Positions 49,095 to 60,700 of a stretch of 64,000 bases of DNA are shown here, in pieces. Made by a program: the position numbers and the translations under genes. The notes beneath the pieces are model-generated. The model was not told the origin of the DNA and searched no databases. It was given only the letters and a program-made list of their open reading frames with translations. Numbering within the stretch: the stretch's first letter is position 1; each line of letters begins with the position of its first letter. Origin of the DNA: Nematopogon swammerdamellus (lineage: Eukaryota; Arthropoda; Insecta; Lepidoptera; Adelidae); the NCBI GenBank assembly GCA_946902875.1, contig OX336349.1:17941891-18005890 (forward strand), read 5' to 3'.

Positions 49095-51027
49095 ATCTCA
49101 GCAGTGTGTGTTCTTTATGGCGAAATAAATATCTGAATCTGAATCATACATACAGCATTATCAAATGAGCCAGTCGCATTGAGGTGCTGGTCGCGTACGC
49201 CCGTGTTTCTATCTCAGCAGTGTGTGTTCTTTATGGCGAAATAAATATCTGAATCTGAATCATACATACAGCATTATCAAATGAGCCAGTCGCGTTTAGG
49301 GCGCTGGCCGCGTACGCCCGTGTTTCTATCTCAGCAATGTGTGTTCTTTATGGCGAAATAAATATCTGAATCTGAATCTGAATCATACATACAGCATTAT
49401 CAAATGAGGCAGTCGCATTGAGGTGCTGGTCGCGTACGCCCGTGTTTCTATCTCAGCAGTGTGTGTTCTTTATGGCGAAATAAATATCTGAATCTGAATC
49501 ATACATACAGCATTATCAAATGAGCCAGTCGCATTGAGGTGCTGGTCGCGTACGCCCGTGTTTCTATCTCAGCAGTGTGTGTTCTTTATGGCGAAATAAA
49601 TATCTGAATCTGAATCTGAATCATACATACAGCATTATCAAATGAGCCAGTCGCATTGAGGCACTGGTCGCGTACGCCCGTGTTTCTATCTCAGCAGTGT
49701 GTGTTCTTTATGGCGAAATAAATATCTGAATCTGAATCTGAATCTGAATCATACATACAGCATTATCAAATGAGCCAGTCGAATTGAGGCACTGGTCGCG
49801 TACGCCCGTGTTTCTATCTCAGCAGTGTGTGTTCTTTATGGCGAAATAAATATCTGAATCTGAATCTGAATCATACATACAGCATTATCAAATGAGCCAG
49901 TCGCATTGAGGCACTGGTCGCGTACGCCCGTGTTTCTATCTCAGCAGTGTGTGTTCTTTATGGCGAAATAAATATCTGAATCTGAATCATACATACAGCA
50001 TTATCAAATGAGCCAGTCGCATTGAGGTGCTGGTCGCGTACGCCCGTGTTTCTATCTCAGCAGTGTGTGTTCTTTATGGCGAAATAAATATCTGAATCTG
50101 AATCTGAATCATACATACAGCATTATCAAATGAGCCAGTCGCATTGAGGCGCTGGTCGCGTACGCCCGTGTTTCTATCTCAGCAGTGTGTGTTCTTTATG
50201 GCGAAATAAATATCTGAATCTGAATCTGAATCATACATACAGCATTATCAAATGAGCCAGTCGCATTGAGGCACTGGTCGCGTACGCCCGTGTTTCTATC
50301 TCAGCAGTGTGTGTTCTTTATGGCGAAATAAATATCTGAATCTGAATCTGAATCATACATACAGCATTATCAAATGAGCCAGTCGCATTGAGGCACTGGT
50401 CGCGTACGCCCGTGTTTCTATCTCAGCAGTGTGTGTTCTTTATGGCGAAATAAATATCTGAATCTGAATCTGAATCATACATACAGCATTATCAAATGAG
50501 CCAGTCGAATTGAGGCACTGGTCGCGTACGCCCGTGTTTCTATCTCAGCAGTGTGTGTTCTTTATGGCGAAATAAATATCTGAATCTGAATCTGAATCAT
50601 ACATACAGCATTATCAAATGAGCCAGTCGCATTGAGGCACTGGTCGCGTACGCCCGTGTTTCTATCTCAGCAGTGTGTGTTCTTTATGGCGAAATAAATA
50701 TCTGAATCTGAATCATACATACAGCATTATCAAATGAGCCAGTCGCATTGAGGTGCTGGTCGCGTACGCCCGTGTTTCTATCTCAGCAGTGTGTGTTCTT
50801 TATGGCGAAATAAATATCTGAATCTGAATCTGAATCATACATACAGCATTATCAAATGAGCCAGGCACATTGAGGCACTGGTCGCGTACGCCCGTGTTTC
50901 TATCTCAGCAGTGTGTGTTCTTTATGGCGAAATAAATATCTGAATCTGAATCATACATACAGCATTATCAAATGAGCCAGTCGCATTGAGGTGCTGGTCG
51001 CGTACGCCCGTGTTTCTATCTCAGCAG
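49095..51027 (+). repeat. 116-128-bp satellite, 16 copies
   Basis: Unit blocks: TGTGTGTTCTTTATGGCG, AAATAAATATCTGAATCTG, AATCATACATACAGC, ATTATCAAATGAGCCAGTCG, GAGGTGCTGGTCGCG, TACGCCCGTGTTTC, TATCTCAGCAG. The period is 116 bp plus 6n, because the TCTGAA hexamer varies from two to four copies. TTCTTTATGG starts at 49111, 49227, 49344 and 49466. The AATAAATATCTGAATCTGAA part looks like a LINE 3' tail. Units are almost identical, so the array is young. Confidence 0.93.
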
Positions 51028-51157
51028 ATTACTTCCCCTCGTCTCATTGCTCGGTAACCCGATGTTCTAATGAGCAATTTATTTTAACGCCGCAATGTGT
51101 ATTCTGATTCTGTGTAGCAAACGCTGGCGTTCTTCTGGCTTCTATATAAATAATAAG

Positions 51158-51495
51158 AGCCGTGTGGGTGTGGCCCGGTATTTAAAAAGAATCCGCCCAC
51201 TGCATCTCTCCCCGTGCATGTTGTAAAAGACGACTAAGGGATAAGGATAAGATGTCGTGCTAAAGGAAGGTAGCCACTTCTCACCTTTGCACGGTTTTCC
51301 CACCGAGTCATGCAGACCTTCGTGCCTTACTTGCTGCTTGATAGTTATCTTGTTCCAATGCTTTGCTAAACATGGTGGTCGGTGCTTTGCTAAAATTTAC
51401 CAGAGTACTTGCAGCTCAACACCAATTACTCTGCTTACCCCGATTGTCGGGGTACAGCGTGTGGTGTGTATGTATGTGTGTGTGTATGTAATAAA
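51158..51495 (+). mobile_element. Metulj-like SINE, full length
   Basis: Head GAGCCGTGTGGGTGTGGCCC, CATCTCTCCCCGTGCATG, GTAAAAGACGACTAAGGG. Body GATGTCGTGCTAAAGG, TTCGTGCCTTACTTGCTG, CAACACCAATTACTCTGC, TTACCCCGATTGTCGGGG. Tail TGTGTATGTATGTGTGTG. The (TATG)n tail and head are those of the common lepidopteran SINE. It shares the first ~85 bp with SINE-1. Confidence 0.8.
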
Positions 51496-51853
51496 TAATA
51501 CATGTAAATATATGCTAGTCAAATAAAAGCTAATACTTGTGTGAATACCATATAAATTACAAAATAAAAAATATTATAATACTTTCAAATAAATAACATA
51601 CATACCTGTCCGTCCGTCTAGGTGTAAAAAAAGGGTGAAAACACTTCCGGAAGTGATTTCATTCGGAAGTTCTTCCGGGACGTGACTGAGCCGCCACGAA
51701 AATTTAACTGACTAAGGATTTGCTCAGCAGCACGCGGTGACGTTCCAATTATCGGGGTGCGGGAACATGGGATTAAATTACTTTGAAAGGACATAAAGTT
51801 GTTGAGGAGGTGAAGTGAGGAAAATATATTTATCCATTTAAGTAATTTCAACA
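51496..51853. other. No gene recognised
   Basis: AT-rich, with CACTTCCGGAAGTG-type inverted words near 51641-51680. Ends directly upstream of the retroelement D ORF. Confidence 0.35.
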
Positions 51854-52345
51854 ATGGAGCCAGTGGTCCTATTACGGGAAGATGGCAAGCGTCCAGATGG
51901 CATGCCCATCATCGCGTGGCGTGAGGGAAAGTCACTGGTGTGGGATGCTACCTGCGCCGATACATGCTCGAAGCGCGCTGGCGCAGCCGCTGAAACTGCA
52001 GCCCGCCACAAGCACACTAAATACAGTTCAGCGGCACACCAGCACATCTTCGCTGCATTTTCGGTGAAGACTATGGGGGCATGGTCTGAGGAGGCAAAGC
52101 GGCTCGCGAAAGACATCGGGATGTCCCTGTACACTGCTTCAGGAGAACAACGTTCGCTCGAGTTCCTGAGGCAGCGTATCAGTGTGGCCATCCAGCGAGG
52201 CAACGCCGCTAGCGTCCTCGGAGCAGTGCCCACATCGTCCCACCTGGAGGAGGGTTATTAGGTTTTGTAGAGGTTATAGGTTTTTTGTTTTGTATTGCAC
52301 AATATGTTTAGTTTGAATAGTTTTATTTTAATAAATTTTATAGGC
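51854..52345 (+). CDS. Retroelement D, C-terminal domain (5'-truncated) and 3' UTR
   Basis: The frame 51854-52261 (135 residues) reads LLREDGKRPDGMPIIAW, EGKSLVWDATCADT, then an Ala-rich helix, AAFSVKTMGAWSEEAKRLAK, EFLRQRISVAIQRGNAASVL. RPDG..W...+.LVWD.T resembles a PD-(D/E)XK nuclease core (Asp, then hydrophobic-x-Asp). Such domains occur at the C-terminus of some animal reverse-transcriptase ORFs; that link is from general knowledge, not shown here. The frame has no stop or shift, unlike six broken relatives in the window. The tail runs to AATAAATTTTATAGG near 52345. Start methionine arbitrary: the upstream part of the protein is missing. Confidence 0.55.
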
Positions 52346-52381
52346 TAGAATATTTCATCTAATTTTTTTAAGTAAGTAATA

Positions 52382-52609
52382 GTGTTTTCATTTTACGAAG
52401 GCACGAGGGGTACGTACGAGGTAGGAAGTGTTGCGAGAGGCGACCTCGCGGAGCTCAGTTGTAGAGAACAAACTCGATGCCCGGTCGGTACACACGTTCT
52501 ACACGTCTCCGCGTCGCTCCGTCGAACCGAATCGGTCCCTACTGAGCTCCGCGCGGTCTCACACAACTTCCCACCTCATACCCCTCGGGCCATCGTAAAA
52601 TGAAAACAC
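52382..52609. mobile_element. MITE, ~75-bp arms
   Basis: GTGTTTTCATTTTACGAAGG (52382) is mirrored by CGTAAAATGAAAACAC (ending 52609). Arms continue with CACGAGGGGTA / TACCCCTCGGGCC, GAGGTAGGAAGT / ACTTCCCACCTC, GCGGAGCTCAGT / ACTGAGCTCCGC. Non-coding. Confidence 0.8.
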
Positions 52610-52879
52610 TCTTCAACATTATAATAATGTTCTGTTTGAGAGAATAACTGCAGCGCTGCGGGTATTCACAAAATCAATCTGTATATTTTGCCTGCTGGAA
52701 ATGTAGTGCATGCCGATCAACTGTTGTAGTGAAGCAAAATGTCGGCAATGCCATTTCTGGTTATTTATTTCCATGGGTAGTCGTGGTCGCAAGCGTCGAG
52801 GAAATGCCGAGCAAGAATAACGAGTTATCTTCACCCTTTACGGATCTATCGACTTCGCGATTCGAGGAAGCTAACGTTT

Positions 52880-53128
52880 TTTTATGTAAACCAACATGGG
52901 TGGCTGTGCCGAGAGACCAATGGTGCAGTCGACAGAGCCAAAATCACTTCTCCTCGCGAAACCACGCTCAGTTAGGTGCCATGCCAGCAGATTTGCGGAC
53001 TGTTGCTAAGCTGTCTAGGCGACATTTGAAGACACCCAGGTCAAAGGATCCGGGAAATACACTCGCCAGAAGCAAATTTCACACCCTAGCGGTGCGACAA
53101 AGAAACGGTTTAGAGAACCGATGGTAGA
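52880..53128 (-). pseudogene. CR1-B LINE C-terminus and 3' end
   Basis: Poly(T) at 52880, then ATGTAAACCAACATGGGTGG (reverse of the tail). On the minus strand FSKPFLCRTARV and FPGSFDLGVFKCRLDSLATV follow, the CR1 C-terminal pattern with one stop. Best copy of CR1-B. Confidence 0.72.
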
Positions 53129-53198
53129 AGTATTTGATTATTACATTATACTTTGGCTGAGAAAAGATTTAAAATTGAATAGATAGTGTAATTTATAA

Positions 53199-53236
53199 TC
53201 TGGTGGGCATATGCATAATATGCCCAGGCCCACCAG
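53199..53236. repeat. Short hairpin
   Basis: CTGGTGGGCATATGCATAA / TATGCCCAGGCCCACCAG, 17-bp arms. At the 5' boundary of the following LINE fragment. Confidence 0.55.
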
Positions 53237-53580
53237 AACGCATCGTTGGATCATTGAGCCTGTTTTATCGCCCGCTGCTCTGACGAACTTTCTTCCCTCA
53301 TTCCGCCTCCTCGTGTTTGCCTTCTCCAAACCCACAATACTCTCGCGGAACACCTTTGTAGTCGACAGAAGAGTTCTTCGAACTGCACATTTCTCTAAAT
53401 CGTTCTTGTGTCGCACTGCTTGGGCTTCCGGGAAATAGGTATGTTTCCCTATTCCTACAATCCACAGATCTTTGAATCACGGGGTAATAGTCTTTCCCAG
53501 CGACTTCAGTCCACCTTCAAGCCGGACTGGCACTTTCTCGGTGGTGAAATTGGCTGCGCCTGAGGTTTAGACCTCGAGTA
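53232..53580 (+). pseudogene. CR1-A LINE 3' end, plus strand
   Basis: ATTGAGCCTGTTTTATCGCC, ACAGAAGAGTTCTTCGAACT, AAATCGTTCTTGTGTCGCAC encode VDRRVLRTAHFSKSFLCRTA. The CR1-A 3' UTR (GAAATTGGCTGCGCCTGAGG) follows. No A-tail remains. Small indels and stops throughout. Confidence 0.75.
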
Positions 53581-54044
53581 CAGTCAAAATGTGCGCATTT
53601 TTTGCCCGCAGCAGGACAATTTTACTCCCTTTAAAATTAGAAACTTTTCGACTTTTTCCCTTCTAACGAACTCAAATACTCTTTGGTGTCAATATGACGA
53701 AGTATTGACGTGGAATCGTTCTTCGATATCATCTTCCATCATCGACACTTAGAAGACATAAACCGAGTAACGATCAATAGCTTTGGTTTTATTCCACCGA
53801 TATTCTTTACGATTGACGAGTCGACCGTTATGCTACACTGTGGTGCAAGTTGCTCGAGCAGTGTCGCCTTTACACCAAAACAACAAGATATACAATTCAA
53901 TTTATATATCAATCTATATATACCTACTGCTATTCACGTTTATTAGATAGATAGATTAGATAGAAATTGTACTAACTTTCTGATTCAATTCTGAAGAAAA
54001 AAATCGAAATATACAAATTGACAAAGAATTTATAGAATGTTCAG
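53581..54044. other. No gene supported
   Basis: A 78-codon frame (53710-53946) without recognisable domain; mixed sequence. Confidence 0.35.
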
Positions 54045-54180
54045 GGGACTGGCGAGCTGCAGCATTTTTCCGTCAGCGTGTTTCTATCGGCATTCAGAGG
54101 GGGAATACTGCGTTCGTCCTTGGGACAATGTGTTTGGCCCCTATAGAGGAAATCTTTTATTTATAAGTTGTGTTTATTGT
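54045..54180 (+). mobile_element. Retroelement D-like 3' end (variant), fragment
   Basis: GCGAGCTGCAGCATTTTTCC, CGTCAGCGTGTTTCTATC, AGAGGGGGAATACTGCG and GACAATGTGTTTGGCCCC match 38597-38712 almost base for base. Confidence 0.6.
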
Positions 54181-54749
54181 TGTTTCTTTGTTTTTGTATA
54201 TTTAATTTAAACAATAAATTTTCATTAGTCAGGATCCAATAAATTGTATGCCACCACAAAATCGTCAACGCTGAATATATGAATGTTTGTTTCGGCACCA
54301 TTTTGAATGTACCTAATATTACAATATTACACTCTGTTATACCTATTACATTTCCTATTATAACACTATGCACAAGATACATGTCTGTTGTCAATTTTGA
54401 TACAACTATTGATACTGATTCTTCATAAATCATGTCATATTTAGGATTTAAGCTAAATATTCTATCTTAGACCGTATCGCAGCAATAATTTTTTTAACAT
54501 TAAGAACTCTCTCCTGCAAAATGACTTTCGAGTTAAATCCGTTTTCACACGACCCACATATATTATATCGGCAAGAAAAATTAACGAGCAGCTAGCATGT
54601 ATGTACGTACATAGGTAACTATAAAAGTGCTGTGATGATGACATGAGACAGAATAGCGGATGGTGAGATAGAAAGGGTAATAAATAACTTGGCGAGCAGG
54701 TGGCAACTATGTTTCGCGCGTTGCATGATTGGGCGCGGCCGGACTTTGG
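54181..54749. other. AT-rich DNA, no gene
   Basis: A 90-codon minus frame (54161-54433) partly overlaps the previous repeat and has no recognisable domain. Confidence 0.35.
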
Positions 54750-54872
54750 GTGAAAGAAAGTCCGACCGTTGGCACTGGCTGTCGTTCGGATTCCACGTAG
54801 ACCCCTTTCCCTGACCTTATCAGGTGTTTGGGTCTAACCCGTCCAGATTGATACGACCGCACTGAAAAACGA
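54750..54872 (+). mobile_element. SINE-1 fragment of the 5S-headed type
   Basis: GTTGGCACTGGCTGTCG, TTCGGATTCCACG, ACCCCTTTCCCTGACCTTAT, GGTCTAACCCGTCC, GATACGACCGCACTG follow the order of the 5S-type junction and SINE-1 body, but with many changes. Confidence 0.5.
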
Positions 54873-55314
54873 TCACTGAATTGTAAATTTTCCAGTTCTA
54901 TACCGAATGGATCATAGAACAAGGACTAAAGTGGCGAAATGAGGGGCATAAAGGCTACCCCAAAAGGCCAGATATTTGCATAATGGAAAAGGACGACGAA
55001 CTTGAGTGCCTATCCTATGAACTTGGAACATTGAAGGTCCCTCTATAGTACCCTGTCACGCGCCCAATCGTTCGCCGTTCTTGTGTTCAATTAGACGATG
55101 TAAGAGCTAAGTAAATCAGACATGGTTCTACAGACTCTTCTTGAAATCTTTATTGTTTATGTATCGATAGCAATATGAATAGAAAATAGATCCAAGAGAA
55201 GTATGGGTCCCCAAGTGAACGGTCGTAAATCTCAATTGGAAGAAAGCCGAAGTCTTTCAAAGTACGAAAGTATTTCGTTATACTTAAAAGGATTTCCATA
55301 CTTCGGGGCCGAGC
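54873..55314. other. No gene recognised
   Basis: Mixed sequence without supported feature. Confidence 0.35.
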
Positions 55315-55430
55315 TTTTCAGCAGCGGCGGTTAGTCGGCAAAGCCTTGGCTTGGACACTTGATCTAGAGGTTCGATTCCGCCCGAAATGCACCAAGTTTT
55401 TTTCTGAAGGAAAAATTCAAATTCAAATAA
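55315..55430 (+). mobile_element. tRNA-derived SINE head
   Basis: GGCGGTTAGTCGGCAAAGCC (A-box region), GAGGTTCGATTCCGCCC (B box GGTTCGATTCC, perfect), then TGCACCAAG and TTTTTTTCTGAAGG, AATTCAAATTCAAATA. Same family as 32105-32225. Not scored as a tRNA gene because no acceptor or anticodon arms can be closed. Confidence 0.65.
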
Positions 55431-55701
55431 AAAAATTCAAAATACTTTATTTTCAGAAAAACATAAATTTAACATTTTTACTAATTACAATTAGGACAAT
55501 ACAACAAAACACAGATACTATATAAAAGAATTGTTTTATTTTTTAATTTTTTTAAATCGCCTTTGGAGCACTTGACGATGATATCCCACTCGATGGGGTT
55601 TGAGGAAAAACTATTTTCAAAGTTTGACAAGAGGGCGCCTGACGGCCGCCATTTTGAATTCTCACATGTTTTTATAGCATACAAACGATACCTCCTATTA
55701 T

Positions 55702-56205
55702 GTTAAAAAACCCCCGACCCTTAAAAAGTCAAAAATATTTTTTTATTATTTTTAATTTTTTTTATGGAAACTGAAACGTTTGGCTACATACATCACCTAA
55801 AACATCCGTGATGTCAGCCCATGACACCGGGTGAGCTAGGTGCCATGTCAGTGCTTCCCTTCGGTCGTGCCGGCTACACTGAACTAGACGGAAAACACAA
55901 ACTATGTACATAGCCGTTTCGACCGTCGTTTCATTCAGTGTGGCGGTACCAACCCGGGCGGGTTGAACCCTACCACCTATTAACGTAAGAAGGGATTTAG
56001 GAAATAGAAATAGACATACATAAATACATGCTCTCGATTAAAACATTACCCTCCTTTTTGCTTCGCACAGTCGGGTATAAATAGGATGTATAATAGAATA
56101 GGTAATAATAATAAACAAAGAGTGTTCAGTTTTGTCCGTCCTCCGACTCCTTTAAGTAAGTAAACGGCAATTATTTTAGACTTTTTAAGGGTCGGGGTTT
56201 TTTAA
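55702..56205. mobile_element. TIR element with SINE-1 inside
   Basis: GTTAAAAAACCCCCGACCC then TTAAAAAGTC (55702) is mirrored by GACTTTTTAAGGGTCGGGG then TTTTTTAA (56205). About 28-bp TIRs. SINE-1 occupies 55756-55995, leaving ~265 bp of element. Confidence 0.65.
55756..55995 (-). mobile_element. SINE-1, 5'-truncated
   Basis: T-rich 3' end, diverged body (ACATACATCACC duplication), stops at ACGTAAGAAGGG. Confidence 0.8.
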
Positions 56206-56464
56206 ATTTGTAATTTAACTTTTTAATAAAAGTACGACGTCGAGCATTTCCCGGCTGCTGTCGAAAGCAAGCAACTTGTGAAGTTGACATGCCATTTCCG
56301 TATTAGAGAAAACTCTACGTTGGCGTCGAAAATTTTAATGGTCGTATAATCAACTCTCAAACATCGAAAGGTAGACTGGAAAATCTTCTCTGTACGGTAT
56401 TTTTTATTTATTTATTACTAGCTTTTGCCCACGGCTTCGCTCGCATGAAATTCGTATTTCAAAG

Positions 56465-56750
56465 AAGAAAGTAAGTAATTAAGGGTGAGGCCGAAGGCCG
56501 AGCTGCATTCAGGAAGACTATAAACCTTCTCGAAGAAAGTAAGTTACTGAGGGCGGGGCCGAAGGGCGAGCTGCGTTCAGAAAGACTATAAACCTTCTCG
56601 AAGAAAGTATGTAACAAAGGGCGAGGCCGTAGGTCGAGCTGCGTTCAGGAAAACGATAAACCGTCTCTAAGTAAATAAGTAATTAAGGGCGAGGTCGAAG
56701 GCCGAGCTGCGTTCAGAAAGACCATAAACCTTCTCGAAGAAAAGGCCGAA
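56465..56750 (+). repeat. 68-bp tandem repeat, 4 units
   Basis: The unit contains GGGCGAGGCCGAAGGCCGAG, CTGCGTTCAGAAAGAC, TATAAACCTTCTCGAAGAAA. GGG starts at 56483, 56551, 56619 and 56687, an exact 68-bp step. It follows a TTTGCCCACGGCTTCGCTCG repeat start at 56422, so it is an amplified internal part of that family. Confidence 0.85.
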
Positions 56751-56779
56751 GTGATTTTTACGATAGCGTTGGAAAAAAC

Positions 56780-56975
56780 ACCTTTCTTAATTTTTCCCCT
56801 TAATTTTTTGCTTTTTATTTATTTAATTTGTTATTTTATCTATCTACATTTCAACGGGTTACCTATTACGGTTCAAAAGATACGGACCTCGGACAGACAG
56901 ACAGACAGACAGACGGCGTAGGCTTGGTACTAGGTTTCCGTTCCGTACCCGGTACGCTACGGAACCCAAAAATTG
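56780..56975 (+). repeat. GTCTG repeat, 3' part
   Basis: CATTTCAACGGGTTACC, ACAGACAGACAGACAGACAG, GCGTAGGCTTGGTACTAGG, CGGTACGCTACGGAACCC. Confidence 0.65.
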
Positions 56976-57534
56976 GAAACTTCTTATCCGGCGAAGACTG
57001 TAATCTTAAAAAGGCTTTTATTTGCAAGACAGTAAGGCGCAATGTTCAGTGAATAGGAAAATTGATGAAATATTAATTTGTCAGCATGGCGAGGGCATGC
57101 GTAAGGGTTTCTCGTTGCTCTAATGAGCGTGAACATTTCGTAAACGAAGGGAAATGGATGGCTTTCTCCTGAGTCTGACGTTCCTCCCTCACACTTAGTT
57201 GGGTGATGACGTCGGGAAAATGGCGAATCATGATGATTTTATTTTATAATATGCAGTGTTTCGTAACGATTATCATGTAATAATTAATGGCCGCGGCTTC
57301 GCTTGCGTGAATCTAACATAATCGATATGTCGAAACTTTAACACACATGAGGTCACATTTCACGTTTCATACCTGGATGGACAAGTAGATATGTATGTTT
57401 ATTTATTTGTATATTATATATTCTATATATTTAGTAATTTATATGTACAAATATGGCTTTTATTTAACTAGCATGTACCTACATGTATTATTAATAATTA
57501 TTCTTATTATAATATTTTATCTTCAATTCTCACG
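56976..57534. other. No gene recognised
   Basis: AT-rich DNA; the target LINE tail begins at about 57535. Confidence 0.35.
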
Positions 57535-57629
57535 ATCAACTCTTTTGCTACTACATTATCCACTATATTAATCGAATCTCAAACATCCAAAGGTTGCCTG
57601 TAATAAATCTCTGTAAGGGATAAGTCCGC
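57535..57629 (+). mobile_element. LINE 3' UTR, 5' piece (Gypsy target)
   Basis: AACTCTTTTGCTACTAC, AAACATCCAAAGGTTGCC, GATAAGTCCGC. Continues after the Gypsy element at 61563 (TCCGCCTTTGCACC). Paralogous to 37430-37582. Confidence 0.7.
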
Positions 57630-57769
57630 TGGCATGTATGCAGATGATTTGTATAAAAATAATGTTCTGTCAATCTGTTGTCATGGCGTTGTGACTGAAT
57701 AATTTTCTCAAATATATAATGGAAATTACTACTAGTTTTACTGCTGGAAGACCAGCTTGGGACTAGCTA
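57630..57769 (+). repeat. 5' LTR (140 bp)
   Basis: Same as 61423-61562 over all 140 bases by eye. Very short for a Gypsy LTR. Contains TATATAATGG, a possible TATA-like element. Confidence 0.9.
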
Positions 57770-57790
57770 TTGGCGACGAGGATGGGATAA

Positions 57791-60700
57791 CTCACTAACC
57801 AAAACAATAATCAATTTTCAACACGGCAGTATTCCGCGAGTAGAAAAGCTTTTCAGGCACGAGTCTGTGAGGTTTGCGGTTACAATCACAAGGTAGAGAA
57901 TTGTAAATTCCGCAGCTATGTATGCAAGATATGTCTCAAAAGTGGCCATCTTAAAAAGATGTGCCCTCTTAATAAGAAGGTGAATGATTTATGTAAGAGA
58001 ATCAATTTTATGTTAACTGAGGTAAAGCAAGAAGAAGACTTGGAGGTAAAGGAAATATTCATTTGTTCTAATTATAGATTAGATGGCGTAGATGATCCTA
58101 TAGACATGTATATTATATTGGATGGCAAGCCTGTAAGAATGGAGATAGACACTGGCTCGGCGGTATCTCTCATTAGTAGCGAGTTCTTGAATAAAACGTT
58201 TCCTTACCTGAAACTTATGCCAAGTAAAGTTAGACTACGGTATTACACCGGAGAAGTAGTAAATACCAGAGGCGTGGTGCGGCCGCTGGTCGAGTATAAC
58301 GGCCTTAAAAGGCGATTGGATTTGTATGTGATAGATAATGGCAAAACATGCCTTTTGGGTCGCAGATGGTTGAGGGAAATGAAAATTCAAATCACGTTTT
58401 CTATGTATAATTTAAATTGTGATAAATTGAAATTTAATGAGGATGAATTTATTTCCAGTTATCCTAAAGTGTTCGCGGCTGGTTTGGGACGTTTCACTGG
58501 AGGCGCTGTCGGGTTGAGGCTGCGCGCGGATGTCGCGCCTATCTACGTACGAGCGAGGCCGCTGCCGTTTGCGTTGCGGGATAAAGTAGAGGCCCAGATA
58601 GAGAATCACATCAAAGAAGGCGTGCTTCAACCTGTTGAGACGTCTGATTGGGCCACTCCAATCGTACCTGTGGTTAAAAAGGATGGCAGTATTCGTATTT
58701 GTGCCGACTTTAAAATCACTGTAAATCGTTTCTTAGACATAGATCGCTTTCCCGTACCACGTATAGAGGATTTGTTGGCAACGTTAGGGGGCGGTGTCCG
58801 TTTTAGTAAGATAGACTTGGCACAAGCATACTCACAATTCGAATTAAAAGAGGAAGATAGGAAGTACACCGTCATTAATACCCATCGCGGTCTGTTCCAA
58901 TATACGCGTTTGGTATTTGGCCTATCATCTAGTCCTGGAATTTTCCAGAGAAAAATGGAGGAGATCATGAGGGGCATACCAAATATAGCCATTTTTCTAG
59001 ACGACATTTTGATTACAGGAAAAAACGACGAGGAACATGTACGCACGTTAAAGATGGTTTTTGACAGATTAGAAAGTAGCGGCTTACGAGTTAAGCGGGA
59101 TAAGTGTTCCTTCTTCCAGGATTCCGTGAACTATTTAGGTTTCAAAATAAGTAAGGATGGTGTTACTGGTTACAAAGATAAGCTACAAGCGATAGAGCAA
59201 GCACCGACGCCTAAGGACGCTTCAGAACTGCGTTCTTTTATAGGGTTAGTCATGTATTACGGTAAGTTCGTGGAAAACATCAGTACTATTTTGGACCCTC
59301 TGTATGCCCTTCTCAAGAAGGATGTCTCATATGAATGGACAGGAGCCTGTGACCGAGCGTTCAATGAGGTGAAACAGATATTAATATCGCCGAATGTGCT
59401 CGCACATTATCAGCCTGCACTACCTTTGATTTTGACTTGTGACGCTAGCTCGGTAGGTGTAGGCGCGGTGCTGTCACAGATGACAGAGGCAGGAGAGCGG
59501 CCGCTCGGGTACAGCTCGCGTACGCTCAGCTCCACAGAGCGAGCGTATTCTCAAATCGATAAAGAAGCTTTAGGTATCATAGTTGGAATTAAAAAATATC
59601 ATCAATATGTTTACGGAAGACGATTCACGTTGAGAACAGATCACAAGCCGCTTGTTTCTATATTTGGGCCTAAAAAGGGAATACCTGCGATGGCCGCTAG
59701 TCGTTTACAGCGCTGGGCAGTTTTGCTAGGAGGTTACGATTATGACATAGAATACGTCACTAGCAAGGGCAACAGTGCCGACGCTCTATCGCGCCTGCCG
59801 TGTCAAATTCCTTCTCAACCGGAATCGAACCAGTATACATATTTACATTACGTTGAAGAGAAAATACCGATCAATAGTAAGGATATTAAGTTGTACGCTG
59901 AGAAGGATATAATTATAAGTAAAGTGTTGCATTACGTTCAAGCGGGTTGGCCTACATTGTGTCCAGAAACAGAAATGAAGCCTTATTTTTGTAGACGAAA
60001 CGAGTTATACTCAGAGTTGGGTTGCCTGATGTGGGGACACAGAGTAGTGGTTCCTGAAAAACTAAGAGGAAGAATTCTTCAGGAGTTACACGAAAGTCAC
60101 ATGGGTATAGTCAAGACTAAGTGCTTTGCGAGGAGTTATGTTTGGTGGCCAAACATAGACGCAGATGTCGAGCGGTTGTGTCGCGAATGCGTTGTGTGTG
60201 CGGCCGAGGCATCGATGCCGCCTCGTGCTCCATTAGCACCGTGGTATTATTCCAGCAGGCCGTGGAGTAGGCTACATGTTGACTTTCTGGGACCTTTTAA
60301 AGGAGCTATGTACTTGATTGTCACTGATTCGTCTAGTAAGTGGATAGAGGCTTTCAAAATGAACAAAACAATTGGGTCCAGTGTAATAAGGAAATTGCGG
60401 GAGCTCTTTGCAAGGTTCGGCCTCCCAGAGCACTTAGTTTCTGATAACGGACCTCCTTTTAATGGAGAAGAATTTGGCTCATTTCTAAAGATGAACGGCA
60501 TTAAACAGTCATTTAGCCCAGTTAAGTTTGCACAATGCAATGGTGCCGCAGAAAACACGGTGAAGGCATTTAAGCAAACTCTCAAGAAGGCCATTCGGGA
60601 AGGTAAAGATGAGGAACTAGCTTTACAGCAGTTTCTCCTTGCATACCGGAATACAGATGTCAGTTCAACCGGCTCATCGCCGGCCATGTTACTGCAGCGT

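Noticed and set aside
48802..49168. Overlapping ORFs of 64-122 codons on both strands
   Set aside because: GC-rich sequence gives open frames in several phases at once; no domain recognised.
55330..55392. tRNA gene
   Set aside because: A perfect B box is present, but acceptor and anticodon stems do not pair and the sequence is followed by a SINE body shared with 32.1 kb.
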